A stretch of 64,000 nucleotides of DNA from Parvularcula sp. (GCA_002704915.1 PAIP01000084.1:1-64000), one strand, 5' to 3'; counted from the first letter of the stretch, positions 1 to 10,068 are shown. Made by a program: numbers and translations. The notes: generated from the sequence alone by a model not told the origin.

Positions 1-527
1 ACTGCCAGAGCCGCCGCCACTAGCTTCCATTTTTCACCGGGATCGTTCTTGGCGTATTGTAGCGATCGAAACGGAAGCAATATTCGATTGGTCACGTGCT
101 CAAGGTGGGGAATAGCGCCGGGCGCATAGTTGCGCCGTGCTCCGAGGTCCGGGGGGACGCCAGTGCGCATCAATTCCGCGAGCATGTCGGCGCGCTTCAC
201 CACCGGAATATGGCGCGCGCGGGCGGCGGCGACTTCCGGATTGTCGCGTTTGATCGCTGTCGAAATAATCACCGCATCGGCGCCTTCGACATTTTCCGGT
301 TTGTGGCCGATGACGACGGGAATGCCCTTCTCGCGAAGGCGCTGGACATTGGCGCTGTCGGCGACGTCAGATCCGCGCACATCGTAGCCAAGCGTCCGCA
401 TCACATCGGCGATGCCGCTCATGCCGATGCCGCCGATGCCGACAAAATGCACGACGCCCGCGCCGAAGGGCAGGCGCACCTTGATCGCCGGCGGATCGAT
501 TTTTGAATATTGGTCTTTACCCGTCAT
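1..527 (-). CDS. murC: UDP-N-acetylmuramate--L-alanine ligase MurC, N-terminal part; homology breaks
   Basis: MurC adds L-alanine to UDP-MurNAc in the cytoplasm. Residues 1-121 are clearly Mur[10 protein letters not shown] nucleotide loop at about 30-38 and MLAELMR at about 115-121. In the family the ATP loop GTHGKT follows within about 10 residues. Here the frame stays open to the window edge but reads [16 protein letters not shown] and onward, with no GTHGKT, and neither other frame restores it. Bases 1-164 therefore do not look like murC and use codons (ATA, CTA) rare in the neighbours. The ATG lies 12 nt after the murG stop. A rearrangement or an assembly join are both possible; MurC is normally essential, so an intact copy should exist somewhere. 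Confidence 0.75.
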   Translation of the reverse strand, partial: MTGKDQYSKIDPPAIKVRLPFGAGVVHFVGIGGIGMSGIADVMRTLGYDVRGSDVADSANVQRLREKGIPVVIGHKPENVEGADAVIISTAIKRDNPEVAAARARHIPVVKRADMLAELMRTGVPPDLGARRNYAPGAIPHLEHVTNRILLPFRSLQYAKNDPGEKWKLVAAALA

Positions 528-539
528 ACTACTCTTTAC

Positions 540-1655
540 TTACGCCGCCGCTTTTTGCCCGGCGATATCTTCAATCAGATCGGCGAGCCGCGCGGCGGCG
601 CCGGATTTGACCGCGCCTTTGGCGCTGGCGGCCATAGATTTCAGCCGCTCCCGATTGGTCAGCAGCGCTTCCAGCGGGGCGGCGAGTTCGTATTCATTAA
701 ACTCCTTTTCCGGCAAAATCACGGCGGCGTTTTTATCCTTTAACGCCCGTGCGTTGCCGGTCTGGTGATCGTCCATGGCGATGGCGAGCGGCACCAGGAT
801 CGACGGGCGGCCAATGGCGGCAAGCTCCGTGACTGTGGAGGCGCCGGCACGGGAAATGACCAGATGCGCCGCCGCCATGCGTTGGGGCAGGTCGGCGAAA
901 AACGAGGCCACCTCGGCGCGCACCCCCGCACTCGCATAGCCCGCTTTCACGGCTTCCATTTCAGCTTCCCGCGCCTGATGAGTGACTACAAGGCGCCGGC
1001 GCAGATCGGGCGCCAGATTCGCAATCGCCTTGACCGGCGCTTTGGAAAAGATGCTGGCGCCCTGGCTGCCGCCGAAAATCAGAAGATGGATATCGCCGTC
1101 GAGCGAGGGATAAGGCGCATCGGCGACGGCGTTCACCGCATCGCGCACGGGATTGCCCACTTCGGTCGCGGCGACGCCCGCAGGCAATTTTTCCAGCACG
1201 GGAAAGGCGTGCGCCGTGAACGCCGCCTTTTTCACAAGCAACCGGTTCGCGCGTCCCAAAACACCGTTCTGTTCATGCACCCCATAGGGAATTTTCATGA
1301 GCTCCGCCGCCTTCATGGCGGGCAGCGAGGGATAGCCGCCAAACCCCACCGCTGCGGCCGGTTTTCGTTTCTTGAACTCGCGCAAGGACGTGAAAAGACC
1401 GGCGGCAATCGAGACCGCCGCCGCGGCTTTCGCCACAGGCCCGCCGATGGAAGGCGTCGCCGCGGAAATTTCAAAGCGGTCATCCGCCGGAAAGTTCTGC
1501 GCATAACGCACGCCGCGCGCATCCGTCACCAACAGCACACGATGACCACGCCGCTTCAACTCCTGCGCCAGCGCTTCGGCCGGAAACAGATGCCCGCCGG
1601 TTCCTCCCGCCGCCAAGGCTATGGGATTCGGCGCGATGGGCCCGGTGATTGTCAC
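540..1655 (-). CDS. murG: UDP-GlcNAc:lipid I N-acetylglucosaminyltransferase MurG
   Basis: MurG converts lipid I to lipid II at the inner face of the membrane. The 371-residue product has the GT28 glycine loop GGTGGH at 17-22, HEQNGV in the N-terminal domain, FGGSQGA in the UDP-binding C-terminal domain and the HQTGNA stretch near the end. Length is normal for the family. I chose the GTG at 1655-1653, which overlaps the ftsW TGA (GTGA) and has AAGGA about 10 nt upstream; the frame is open far upstream but that part is antiparallel noise inside ftsW. It is translationally coupled to ftsW in the dcw operon. Confidence 0.95.
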   Translation of the reverse strand: MTITGPIAPNPIALAAGGTGGHLFPAEALAQELKRRGHRVLLVTDARGVRYAQNFPADDRFEISAATPSIGGPVAKAAAAVSIAAGLFTSLREFKKRKPAAAVGFGGYPSLPAMKAAELMKIPYGVHEQNGVLGRANRLLVKKAAFTAHAFPVLEKLPAGVAATEVGNPVRDAVNAVADAPYPSLDGDIHLLIFGGSQGASIFSKAPVKAIANLAPDLRRRLVVTHQAREAEMEAVKAGYASAGVRAEVASFFADLPQRMAAAHLVISRAGASTVTELAAIGRPSILVPLAIAMDDHQTGNARALKDKNAAVILPEKEFNEYELAAPLEALLTNRERLKSMAASAKGAVKSGAAARLADLIEDIAGQKAAA

Positions 1656-2788
1656 GGCATGATGTCCTTGCGGCGGAAGACGCCCTGATGCGTGCGCGTC
1701 AGGGCGAAGATGAGCCCGACGGTGAGGCCCGTCGCGAGCAGCGACGAGCCGCCATAGGAAATGAAAGGCAGCGTCATGCCTTTTGCCGGCAGCGCGCGCA
1801 GCGAGACGCCGATATTGATGATCGCCTGAAAGCCGATGATCGCCGCGAGCCCCGTCGCCGCGCATTGCGCGAAGACGCTTTTGAGGCCCGCCGCCACGGT
1901 CATGATCCGCGCCGTGAAAATCGCGAAAAGCATGATGATGAGAGCTGCAAGGAGAAAGCCGAACTCCTCCCCCGCCACTGCAAAAATGAAATCCGTATGC
2001 GCGTCGGGCAGCATGGTCTTCACCGGCGGCGCGTCGCCTCGGCCGATGAGCCCGCCATTCGCAATGGTCTCCATAGCCCGGTCCACCTGATAGGTCTCGT
2101 TGGTTTCCGGATTGAAGAAGCCGTCGACGCGGCGCGCCACGTGGTCCGACAAATAGTAGCCGGCGGTGAGCGCGCCCATGCCGGCGACGCCAAGAAGCGC
2201 GATCCACAACCAGCTCCACCCGGCGACGAAAAACATCACCGCCCATACGGCGGTAATGAGCGCCCACTGGCCGAAGTCCGGCTGCAACAGAAGAAGCAGC
2301 GCGAAAAATCCGTAAAGCCCGATGGCGATGGCGCCGCCCGGGAATTTCGGATCGCGCGCGCCCTCGGCAAGCATCCAGGCGGCGGCTATGACAAAACCGG
2401 GCTTTGCAAACTCCGATGGCTGCAGCGACATGCCGCCAAGATAAAACCATCGCTTGGAGCCGTTCACCTCTCCCCCGAAGAAAAGGAGAAGAAGCATCAA
2501 TCCAACGGCGCCCAGAAAGATGATGACGCCAAGCCGGCGCGCCTGCAGCGGGGTCAGCGCAGCGACGGCCGTCATCACAATCAGCGCCGGCCCCATGAAC
2601 AGGAGCTGACGCAATGGAAAATGGAACTCGCTGGAAATTCCCTTGCGCAAAGCCGCGGACGGGCCCGCCGCCATCAAAACGACGCCGCCGATCACGATGA
2701 TCAAGAACAGGACGCCAAGCGCGGGGCGGTCAATCGACCACCACAGCCGCGCGAAAGGAGACTCATCAAGCCGCGACAGACGTCTCAC
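1652..2788 (-). CDS. ftsW: Septal SEDS glycosyltransferase FtsW
   Basis: FtsW polymerises lipid II at the septum together with FtsI. The 378-residue protein is almost entirely hydrophobic, with about ten membrane segments. It carries the SEDS signature PSEFAKP in the first half and the C-terminal SYGGSSLLATG motif. The short basic cytoplasmic N-terminus is usual for alphaproteobacteria. The ATG overlaps the end of murD by 4 nt and the stop overlaps the murG start, as expected for the mur/fts operon. FtsW, not RodA, is the call because of the position between murD and murG. Confidence 0.95.
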   Translation of the reverse strand: MRRLSRLDESPFARLWWSIDRPALGVLFLIIVIGGVVLMAAGPSAALRKGISSEFHFPLRQLLFMGPALIVMTAVAALTPLQARRLGVIIFLGAVGLMLLLLFFGGEVNGSKRWFYLGGMSLQPSEFAKPGFVIAAAWMLAEGARDPKFPGGAIAIGLYGFFALLLLLQPDFGQWALITAVWAVMFFVAGWSWLWIALLGVAGMGALTAGYYLSDHVARRVDGFFNPETNETYQVDRAMETIANGGLIGRGDAPPVKTMLPDAHTDFIFAVAGEEFGFLLAALIIMLFAIFTARIMTVAAGLKSVFAQCAATGLAAIIGFQAIINIGVSLRALPAKGMTLPFISYGGSSLLATGLTVGLIFALTRTHQGVFRRKDIMP

Positions 2789-4197
2789 GCCGCCTCTCCA
2801 TTGGTTGCCGACAATTCCGAGACGAGATTGCGAAACGCCTCGCCGCGCTCGGTGAAACTCTTGAACTGGTCATAGGAAGCGCAGGCTGGCGACAGGAGAA
2901 CGACCGGGTTCTTCGCGTCGGATTTCGCGGCGTCCTTCGCCGCGGCGGCGACGGCCTTTTCGAGGTCGCCGCACTGGACGCATTTGACGGCGCTTTTCAG
3001 TTGCGTCTCGAACTGCGCCGCCGCCTCGCCGATGAGATACGCTTTTTGAACCCGGTCCATCATCGGAACCAGACTTTCAATGCCGCCCTCTTTCGGCTTG
3101 CCACCGACAATCCAGAAAATATCGGTGAACGCGGCGAGCGCGCGCGCCGCGGCGTCGGCGTTTGTCGCCTTGGAGTCGTTGATGAACAGCACCTTGCCGT
3201 TGCGCCCGACTTCTTCAATGCGGTGCGGCAGGCCTTCGTAACGCAGCGCCGATTTCACGGCGAGCGCCGGGTCGACGCCAAATTTCTCACATACCGCGAC
3301 AGCGGCGGCGGCGTTCTGATGATTATGGACGCCGCGCAGGGATCGCGCCGATGACATATCCCCCGCAAGAGCCGTCTTGCCGTCGAGATTGTAATAGATA
3401 TTGCCGTCGAGCGCATAAACGCCCCGGCCCAGCGCGCTGCCGGCGGAAACCGGGCGCACTTCAGCGGGCCCGCGCGCCATCAATTCGGTGCAGACGCTCT
3501 GCGCATAATCGTCATCGACGCCGATCACCGCCAGGTCCTCAGCGGTCTGATTACGGAAGATGCGTTTCTTCGCCTCCAGATAGCCGTCGACGGAGCCATG
3601 ACGCTCGATGTGATCGGGCGAGAGATTTAAAAACACCGCTGCATTGAGACGGAGCGAGTGCGTCAGATCGAGCTGAAACGACGACAGTTCCAGCACATAG
3701 ATGGCGTCGCTCTCAAAGGCGGGAAGAGACAGCGCCGCCTCGCCGATATTGCCGCCCGCATAAACGTCCTCGCCCGCCTGCTTCAGCATATGGCCGATCA
3801 GCGCCGTGGTCGTAGATTTGCCGTTCGAGCCGGTAACGCCGATCACGCGCGGGCGCGCGCGCGGCTCCAGCGCGTTCAAGGCGCGGGCGAACAACTCTGT
3901 ATCGCCGATGACATCCACCTTTTCCATCTTCGCCTTGCGCACGATCGCATGGGGTTTGGGATGGGTAAGCGGCACGCCCGGCGATACGATAACCGCATCG
4001 AGTTCTTTCCACGGCCAGTTTTTCGGATGCTCGCAGCGATATTCGGTATCGGCGACCTTGTCGCGCGCCGGACGGTTCTCGTCGAAGGAAAAAACCTGCG
4101 CCCCCGATTGCGCCAGCGCCTCGCAGGTCGCAACGCCGCTCAGCCCAAGGCCGAACACGCCGAATTTCTTTTTCTTGACGTCAGGGATCAGGATCAT
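2785..4197 (-). CDS. murD: UDP-N-acetylmuramoylalanine--D-glutamate ligase MurD
   Basis: MurD adds D-glutamate to UDP-MurNAc-L-Ala. The 470-residue product has the N-terminal UDP-binding fold (GLGLSG at 16-21), the Mur-ligase ATP loop GSNGKST at 123-129, ELSSFQL and LNLSPDH in the central domain, and NDSKATN with GGKPK in the C-terminal domain. Length is normal. Its stop overlaps the ftsW ATG by 4 nt; 8 nt separate its start from the mraY stop. Nothing unusual. Confidence 0.95.
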   Translation of the reverse strand: MILIPDVKKKKFGVFGLGLSGVATCEALAQSGAQVFSFDENRPARDKVADTEYRCEHPKNWPWKELDAVIVSPGVPLTHPKPHAIVRKAKMEKVDVIGDTELFARALNALEPRARPRVIGVTGSNGKSTTTALIGHMLKQAGEDVYAGGNIGEAALSLPAFESDAIYVLELSSFQLDLTHSLRLNAAVFLNLSPDHIERHGSVDGYLEAKKRIFRNQTAEDLAVIGVDDDYAQSVCTELMARGPAEVRPVSAGSALGRGVYALDGNIYYNLDGKTALAGDMSSARSLRGVHNHQNAAAAVAVCEKFGVDPALAVKSALRYEGLPHRIEEVGRNGKVLFINDSKATNADAAARALAAFTDIFWIVGGKPKEGGIESLVPMMDRVQKAYLIGEAAAQFETQLKSAVKCVQCGDLEKAVAAAAKDAAKSDAKNPVVLLSPACASYDQFKSFTERGEAFRNLVSELSATNGEAA

Positions 4198-4205
4198 CGT
4201 TTCCC

Positions 4206-5339
4206 CTAACGCAGCTTCAGGGTGGCGAGACCGATCATGGCAAGAACGAAAGCGATAATCCAGAAGCGGATCACGATCGTCGATTCTTTCCAGCCCAGTT
4301 GCTCAAAATGGTGGTGGATCGGCGCCATGCGGAAGACGCGCTTGCCCGTCAGCTTGAAGGACGCGATCTGGATCATCACCGACAGGCCTTCGAGCACGAA
4401 GAGACCGCCCACAATGGCGAGCACGATCTCATGTTTTGCGGCGACCGCAATCGTTCCGATGGCGCCGCCCAGCGCCAGGGAACCAGTGTCGCCCATGAAA
4501 ATCGCGGCGGGCGGCGCATTGTACCAGAGGAAGCCGAGCCCGGCGCCGATGATCGCGCCGCAAATGACCGTGAGCTCGCCGACGCCCGGCACAAAAGGCA
4601 CGCCGAGATAATTGGCATAGATAATGTTGCCGACGAGATAGGCGATCAGCGCATAGGCGCCCGAAGCGATCATCACCGGCACGGTCGCGAGGCCGTCGAG
4701 ACCGTCGGTCAGATTTACGGTGTTCGAGGCGCCGACAATCACGAAGGCGGCGAAGGGAATAATGAAAATACCGAGCGGCACGCCCGGCGCATTGAACCAG
4801 GCGTCGAAAATGGTGAGCGGCACGAACGGAACGCCGACAGACGTTGCAAGCCCTGTCGGCGCATCCGGCGCATGAGACAAGGCATCCATGCAAAGCCAGC
4901 CCGCAAGCAAGGCGACGGCGAACTGCACGATCAGTTTCAAACTGCCCACCACGCCGTCCGCCGACTGTTTCGTCACTTTCATATAGTCGTCGATAAATCC
5001 GAGCGCGCCGAAAGCGAGCGTCACGCCCATGACGATCCACACGTAAATATTGTCGAGCCGCGCCCACAGAAATGTCGCGACCGTCAGCGACAAAAGAATA
5101 AGCACGCCGCCCATGGTGGGCGTCCCCGCCTTTTCGATGATATGGGTCTGCGGACCGTCAGTGCGGATCGGCTGGCCGCGGCCCTGTTTGCGGCGCATCC
5201 AGCGGATCAGCGACGGCCCCGTCAGAAACGAGATCAGCAGCGCCGTCATCACCGCCCCGCCCGTCCGGAAGGTCAGGTAATTGAACAGATTGAAAAGTTG
5301 GAACTGATCCGCAAACGGGGTCAGCAGATGATAGAGCAT
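4206..5339 (-). CDS. mraY: Phospho-N-acetylmuramoyl-pentapeptide transferase MraY
   Basis: MraY transfers phospho-MurNAc-pentapeptide to undecaprenyl phosphate, forming lipid I in the membrane. The 377-residue protein has about ten membrane segments and the family motifs GTPTMGG, DDYMK (catalytic aspartates in the first large loop), [18 protein letters not shown] and the C-terminal APIHHHFE. The ATG follows the murF stop with no gap, so translation is probably coupled. Confidence 0.96.
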   Translation of the reverse strand: MLYHLLTPFADQFQLFNLFNYLTFRTGGAVMTALLISFLTGPSLIRWMRRKQGRGQPIRTDGPQTHIIEKAGTPTMGGVLILLSLTVATFLWARLDNIYVWIVMGVTLAFGALGFIDDYMKVTKQSADGVVGSLKLIVQFAVALLAGWLCMDALSHAPDAPTGLATSVGVPFVPLTIFDAWFNAPGVPLGIFIIPFAAFVIVGASNTVNLTDGLDGLATVPVMIASGAYALIAYLVGNIIYANYLGVPFVPGVGELTVICGAIIGAGLGFLWYNAPPAAIFMGDTGSLALGGAIGTIAVAAKHEIVLAIVGGLFVLEGLSVMIQIASFKLTGKRVFRMAPIHHHFEQLGWKESTIVIRFWIIAFVLAMIGLATLKLR

Positions 5340-6821
5340 TTACGTCCGGCTTTCTTTTTGTTCTTCCATGACGCCGCTTTCCTTGAGCGCACGCGCCACG
5401 GCGCTCACTTTCGAGGCGTTCGATCCCTTGACCATGACAACATCTCCGGGGGCGACAGCGTCGAGCACCGGCCCCACAAGGCCGACGGCGTCGCCGGCGT
5501 GAAGCCCGCGCATATCCGGCGGCAGCGCATCCCAGAGATGGCGCATCAATTGGCCCGCTGCGTAGACCCGGTCAACCTTCGCCGCAACCAGCGCGGTTAC
5601 AAGTTTTTCATGCAATGCGGGGCCTTCAGGCCCAAGCTCCAGCATTTCACCGAGAATGGCGATCCGCCGCCCGCCGCCTTGCGGATTTCCCGCGCCTGGC
5701 TCGGTCGCGCCGAGGAGCCCGATGGCCGCCGCCATGGAGGCCGGATTGGCGTTATAGCTTTCATCGATCAGGGTCGCCGTTCCACCCTCAACCGCGATTT
5801 CCGCGCGTGCGCCGCGGCCTTCCGCAGGCGATATGGCGCCGAGCGCGCGGATCGCTCCGTCGAGAGGACAGCCCACAGCGTCCGCTGCGGCGAGCGCAGC
5901 GAGCATGTTGCCCGCCTGATGGCGGCCCGGAACGCCGGCGAAAAACTCCATCGTCTCGCCTTTGATTGTTGCTTTCAGCCGCGCGCCAGCGCCCTCCGCC
6001 CGATAATCGAGCAATTGAAAATCGGCGCCGTCTTTCTCACCGAAGGTGATGAAGCCGGCGGCGCCCGCCTCTTCGGCGCGCTTTTTCAGAAGCGGGAAAA
6101 ACTCATTGTCGAAAGGCAAGACCGCAATCCCGCCCGGCGCAAGCCCCAGAAAGATTTCCGCCTTGGCTTCGGCGATCTCTTCAATGGAGTTGAAAAATTC
6201 CAGATGCGCCGCTGCGACGGTCGTGACAATGGCGGCGTGCGGGCGAACGAGTTTTGTTAGCGGCGTGATCTCGCCGCCATGGTTCATGCCGATTTCGAAC
6301 ACGCCATAATCGGCGCCCATGGGCAGGCGCGCCAGCGTTAAGGGCACGCCCCAGTGATTGTTGAAGCTTTTATCCGCGGCATGCACAGAGCCGTCGCTTC
6401 CGAGAACGGCGCGCAGAATTTCCTTCGTCGATGTCTTGCCGGCGCTGCCCGTGACGCCGATGCGCTTGCCGAAATTGCGGGTGCGCGCGGCGCGGGCGAG
6501 ATCACGCAAGCCTTCGAGCGTATCGCCGACTACCAGCAGGGGCGCGCCGTCCGGCGCATCTTCCGGCGCGCGCGCCACAAGCGCGGCGGCGGCGCCCGCA
6601 TCGAACGCGTTTTTCAAAAACTCATGACCGTCGCGCGCATCGCGCAAGGCGACAAAAATATCACCCGGCTTCAAGGTGCGCGTATCGATGGAAACCCCGC
6701 CGGCGCTCCATTCTTCCGCGGTCCAGCGCTTCGGATCGCCGCCGCGCGCGCACAACGCACCCCCAGTCGCGGCCGCCGCTTCATAGGCGCTCCATAAATT
6801 CTGCAGATTTTCTTTTACCAT
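5340..6821 (-). CDS. murF: UDP-MurNAc-tripeptide--D-alanyl-D-alanine ligase MurF
   Basis: MurF adds D-Ala-D-Ala to complete the cytoplasmic peptidoglycan precursor. The 493-residue product has IDTRT near 46-50 (UDP binding), the ATP loop GSAGKTS at 125-131, FEIGMNHGGEI in the central domain and DESYNANP further on. I chose the ATG at 6821-6819, which overlaps the murE TGA as TGATG and has GGAG 8 nt upstream, rather than the GTG three bases earlier. The order murE-murF-mraY is the standard dcw order. Confidence 0.95.
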   Translation of the reverse strand: MVKENLQNLWSAYEAAAATGGALCARGGDPKRWTAEEWSAGGVSIDTRTLKPGDIFVALRDARDGHEFLKNAFDAGAAAALVARAPEDAPDGAPLLVVGDTLEGLRDLARAARTRNFGKRIGVTGSAGKTSTKEILRAVLGSDGSVHAADKSFNNHWGVPLTLARLPMGADYGVFEIGMNHGGEITPLTKLVRPHAAIVTTVAAAHLEFFNSIEEIAEAKAEIFLGLAPGGIAVLPFDNEFFPLLKKRAEEAGAAGFITFGEKDGADFQLLDYRAEGAGARLKATIKGETMEFFAGVPGRHQAGNMLAALAAADAVGCPLDGAIRALGAISPAEGRGARAEIAVEGGTATLIDESYNANPASMAAAIGLLGATEPGAGNPQGGGRRIAILGEMLELGPEGPALHEKLVTALVAAKVDRVYAAGQLMRHLWDALPPDMRGLHAGDAVGLVGPVLDAVAPGDVVMVKGSNASKVSAVARALKESGVMEEQKESRT

Positions 6822-8257
6822 CACCCGAGCTCCTTCATTCTGTCCGCGACGGCGTCGCGCGCAACGCTCGCATCGTCGAACGGAAAGACCTGATCCCCCA
6901 CCTGTTGCCCCGCTTCATGCCCCTTCCCCAAAATCAGGAGCACATCCCCCTCCGTCAGCATCGCGACCCCCGCCGCGATGGCCTCGCCCCGTTCGCCGAT
7001 CTCCTTTGCGTCAGGGCACCCTTTCAGCACCTCCGAGCGGATCGCCGCCGGATCTTCCGTACGCGGATTGTCATCCGTTACGATTACAAAGTCGGCGTTG
7101 TCTTTCGCCGCTGACCCCATGAGCGGGCGTTTTGTTTTGTCGCGATCGCCGCCGGCGCCGATAATGGCGATGACACGACCCGGCGCATGCGGCCGGATGG
7201 CTTTCAGCGCTGTGGCGACCGCGTCCGGCGTATGGGCGTAATCCACATAGACCCCGCCGCCGGCGATTTCGGCGACAAACTCCATGCGCCCCGGCGCGCC
7301 TTCAAGATTGGCGAGCTGCAACATGACGTCCGAGGCCCGCGCGCCGGAGGCGATCACGATGCCCGCGGCAAGCAATGCGTTTTCGGCCTGAAAGCCGCCG
7401 ATCAAGGGCGGATCGGCGCGATAGCGATAGCCGCCATATTCAATCTCCAGCGCAAGACCGCTCATATGCGGCTTGCAGTCGACCAGTTTGACGTCGCGGC
7501 CTTTGACGCCAGTTTGCACAGTGGGAAGGTTACGCTGTCGCGCCAACTCCACAATCCCTTCAGCGCCCTCCCCATCCATATTGATGGCGGCCGTGCCGCC
7601 TTTCGCCAGGAGATCGGAGAACAGCCGTCCCTTGGCTGCAAAATATTCTTCGAATGACGAATGGTAATCGAGATGGTCCTGGGTGATGTTGGTGAAGGCG
7701 GCGACGCGAAAATGAACGCCGTCGGCACGATGCTGCGCCAGGCCGTGACTGGACGCCTCCATCGCAAGATGGGTGACGCCGGCGCGGGCCATGGCGTCGA
7801 GCGTTTCATGAAGCATGACCGGGTCTGGCGTCGTGTGCTCAAGCGCGCGCTCAAAAACCCGCGACTGGGCGCCGAGCGTGCCCAGACTTCCGGCCTCAAG
7901 CCCGAGCAGCGTCCAGAGCTGCGCCGCAAAGCGCGCCGTCGACGTCTTGCCATTGGTGCCGGTCACCCCGGCGATAATGTCGGGTTGACGCGGATAAAAG
8001 CGCGCCGCCAATTGCGCCAGGCGCCGGCGCGGCTGTGGATCTGAAATGACCGGCAATGTCGACGTAACGCCCGGCATGGCGAGTATCGCCGCTGCGCCGT
8101 TTTCCTCCGCCTGACGGATGAATTTTGCGCCATCTGTTTTCACGCCCGGAAGCGCCGCAAACAGAAAGCCGCGCAAGACGGCGCGGCTGTCGGCGGTCAG
8201 CCCGTCAATTTGCGGATCGGGCTCGATCGTCTCATAGGCGAGTTCGGAAAGCCTCAT
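6821..8257 (-). CDS. murE: UDP-MurNAc-L-Ala-D-Glu--meso-diaminopimelate ligase MurE
   Basis: MurE adds the third residue of the stem peptide. The 478-residue protein shows TADSRAV (UDP site, about 21-27), the ATP loop GTNGKTS at 100-106, HTTPDP, and DDNPR at about 395-399. In characterised MurE proteins the DNPR motif marks specificity for meso-diaminopimelate rather than lysine, so a DAP-type wall is inferred. The stop overlaps murF and the start overlaps the ftsI stop by 4 nt. Confidence 0.96.
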   Translation of the reverse strand: MRLSELAYETIEPDPQIDGLTADSRAVLRGFLFAALPGVKTDGAKFIRQAEENGAAAILAMPGVTSTLPVISDPQPRRRLAQLAARFYPRQPDIIAGVTGTNGKTSTARFAAQLWTLLGLEAGSLGTLGAQSRVFERALEHTTPDPVMLHETLDAMARAGVTHLAMEASSHGLAQHRADGVHFRVAAFTNITQDHLDYHSSFEEYFAAKGRLFSDLLAKGGTAAINMDGEGAEGIVELARQRNLPTVQTGVKGRDVKLVDCKPHMSGLALEIEYGGYRYRADPPLIGGFQAENALLAAGIVIASGARASDVMLQLANLEGAPGRMEFVAEIAGGGVYVDYAHTPDAVATALKAIRPHAPGRVIAIIGAGGDRDKTKRPLMGSAAKDNADFVIVTDDNPRTEDPAAIRSEVLKGCPDAKEIGERGEAIAAGVAMLTEGDVLLILGKGHEAGQQVGDQVFPFDDASVARDAVADRMKELG

Positions 8258-10038
8258 GGCGCCCCCCCGCCTTTACCGGCGCCTCCTTCGTACCCACGCG
8301 AAAGTTTTGCTTCCCTGCGCAGAGACGGCGGCTCACCCGTCACGAAGGATGCAAGCGCCTCGGATTCATTGACTGGCGCCAGACCAAGCAAAGGCGCCGC
8401 GCGCTCGACAAATCGTGAAAAAGCCGGCGCGGCATTCCAGCCGGCCGTGGCGTAGCCATGGGTTCCCTCAGCCGGCTGAGGATTGTCATAGGTGATGAGA
8501 ACCGAATAGCGCGGCGCATAACCCGGCACGGCGCCGATAAAACTCGCAATACGGGCATTCGTATTGTAACCGCCGGTCAGCGATCGCTTGTCCGCCGTCG
8601 CCGTCTTGCCGATGGGAAAGAACCCTTCCACTTCTGCAAAGCTCGCCGTTCCATCGGTAACAACCCGCCGGAGAATGCGGCGCATGGCGGCGCTCGTTTC
8701 TTTTGAGAAGACGCGCGATCCTTCATCCGCCTTCTCAGGCGCCAGGAAATGCGGCGTCCGGTATTCGCCCCCATTCACCACCGCCGAAAACGCCGCAAGC
8801 AGGTGCAATGGCGTCACCGCAATGCCGTGACCATAGGAAATCGTCGCCGTTTCAACCGGCCCCCACTGCCAGGGAAGATCCGGCTCGCGGTTTTCCGCGA
8901 TCTCAATAGGCAGCGCGGAGAAAAGACCAAGCGCTTCGAGATAATGCTGCTGTTTTTGCGCGCCGAGATCGAGCGCCATGCGCGCCGCGCCGATATTGGA
9001 AGAATACTGCACCACTTCCGACAAGGTCAGGACGCGGTTTTCGCCATGGAAATCGGAGATGCGCCGATCGGCGACCTTGAACGTTCCGCGCGCGTCATAT
9101 GTCGTCGACTCCCGCCCGAGCCCTTCCTCAATCACCGCCGCCGCCGTAAACGCCTTGAAAGCGGAGCCCAGCTCATAGCGGTCATAGGTGGCGCGATTGC
9201 GGCGGGAATCCGCCCCGACGGCGCCCGGCGCGTTGGGATCGAAATCCGGCAAGCTCGCAAGGGCGATCACCTCGCCCGTCTCCACATCCATGACAGCCCC
9301 CCAGGCGGCTTCGGGCTGAAATTTCTCCATATCCGCCGCGAGTTCTTCTTCCAGGATCTGCTGCACGCGAATATCGATGCTGGCCCGCATGGGGCCCTTG
9401 CCCCGGTAACGATTGGCGGTTTTCTCAAGCCCCATGACGCCGCCCTTGCCGGGCTCGTCATGACCGATCACATGGGCGGCGAGATCGCCTTGCGGAAAGA
9501 AACGCTTCACCCGCGCAGCGAACCGCACGCCCGGCAGGCCGAGATCGAAAACCGCCTTGCGCTCGGCGGGCGTCAGATCCGCGCGCACTTCCACATAGCG
9601 CCCCTCGGCGAGCTTCTGCTCCAAAGCCGCGGCGTCCACATCGGAGAGAACGCCCGCAAGCTGTTGCGCGGCTTCTTTTGCGTCCCAAACTTCATTGCCC
9701 GCCACTTCCAGCGCGATCACCGGCACATCGACGGCGAGCAGCGCCCCGTTGCGATCGACGATTTCCGCGCGCGGCGCATCCAAACGCGGCGCCGATGCGT
9801 AATGCCCTGACGGCTGAAGCCCGCCGAATGAAATAAAGGCGAGCCGAACCCCGAGCGCGCCGAAAACGAAGACGAACACGGAAGCGCACATCATGATGCG
9901 GGTGCGCGCGCGCGCCGCTGTCCGGCCCCGCGCGCCAGTCGCCCGCACCTTGAACGCCTCGCTATCGGCGTCGGCGCCGTCAGCCTCGGCGATCACATAG
10001 GCTTTCGGTTTCGCTCGTTTCGACTTCCTCAGAAACAC
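8254..10038 (-). CDS. ftsI: Septal peptidoglycan transpeptidase FtsI (PBP3)
   Basis: FtsI cross-links septal peptidoglycan with FtsW. The 594-residue class B PBP has a basic cytoplasmic tail, one membrane helix at about 48-70, a dimerisation domain and a transpeptidase domain with SAFK (active Ser/Lys) and SSN. The third motif reads GKTATA where GKTGTA is usual: the KTG glycine is alanine. The start is a GTG at 10038, since no ATG precedes the membrane helix and AAAGGA lies upstream. The stop overlaps murE by 4 nt. The Ala in KTG is worth comparing with relatives. Confidence 0.93.
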   Translation of the reverse strand: MFLRKSKRAKPKAYVIAEADGADADSEAFKVRATGARGRTAARARTRIMMCASVFVFVFGALGVRLAFISFGGLQPSGHYASAPRLDAPRAEIVDRNGALLAVDVPVIALEVAGNEVWDAKEAAQQLAGVLSDVDAAALEQKLAEGRYVEVRADLTPAERKAVFDLGLPGVRFAARVKRFFPQGDLAAHVIGHDEPGKGGVMGLEKTANRYRGKGPMRASIDIRVQQILEEELAADMEKFQPEAAWGAVMDVETGEVIALASLPDFDPNAPGAVGADSRRNRATYDRYELGSAFKAFTAAAVIEEGLGRESTTYDARGTFKVADRRISDFHGENRVLTLSEVVQYSSNIGAARMALDLGAQKQQHYLEALGLFSALPIEIAENREPDLPWQWGPVETATISYGHGIAVTPLHLLAAFSAVVNGGEYRTPHFLAPEKADEGSRVFSKETSAAMRRILRRVVTDGTASFAEVEGFFPIGKTATADKRSLTGGYNTNARIASFIGAVPGYAPRYSVLITYDNPQPAEGTHGYATAGWNAAPAFSRFVERAAPLLGLAPVNESEALASFVTGEPPSLRREAKLSRGYEGGAGKGGGAP

Positions 10039-10068
10039 CGGCGGGGGTTTTCCTTTCAGAGGGTGATC

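Noticed and set aside
1649-2875. Long plus-strand open frame (about 400 codons) opposite ftsW
   Set aside because: Antisense shadow in high-GC DNA: Arg/His/Asp-rich product with no family resemblance, fully covered by ftsW and murD.
4299-6260. Very long plus-strand open frame (about 650 codons) opposite mraY and murF
   Set aside because: Antisense artefact with low-complexity Arg/His/Asp composition; both underlying genes are certain.
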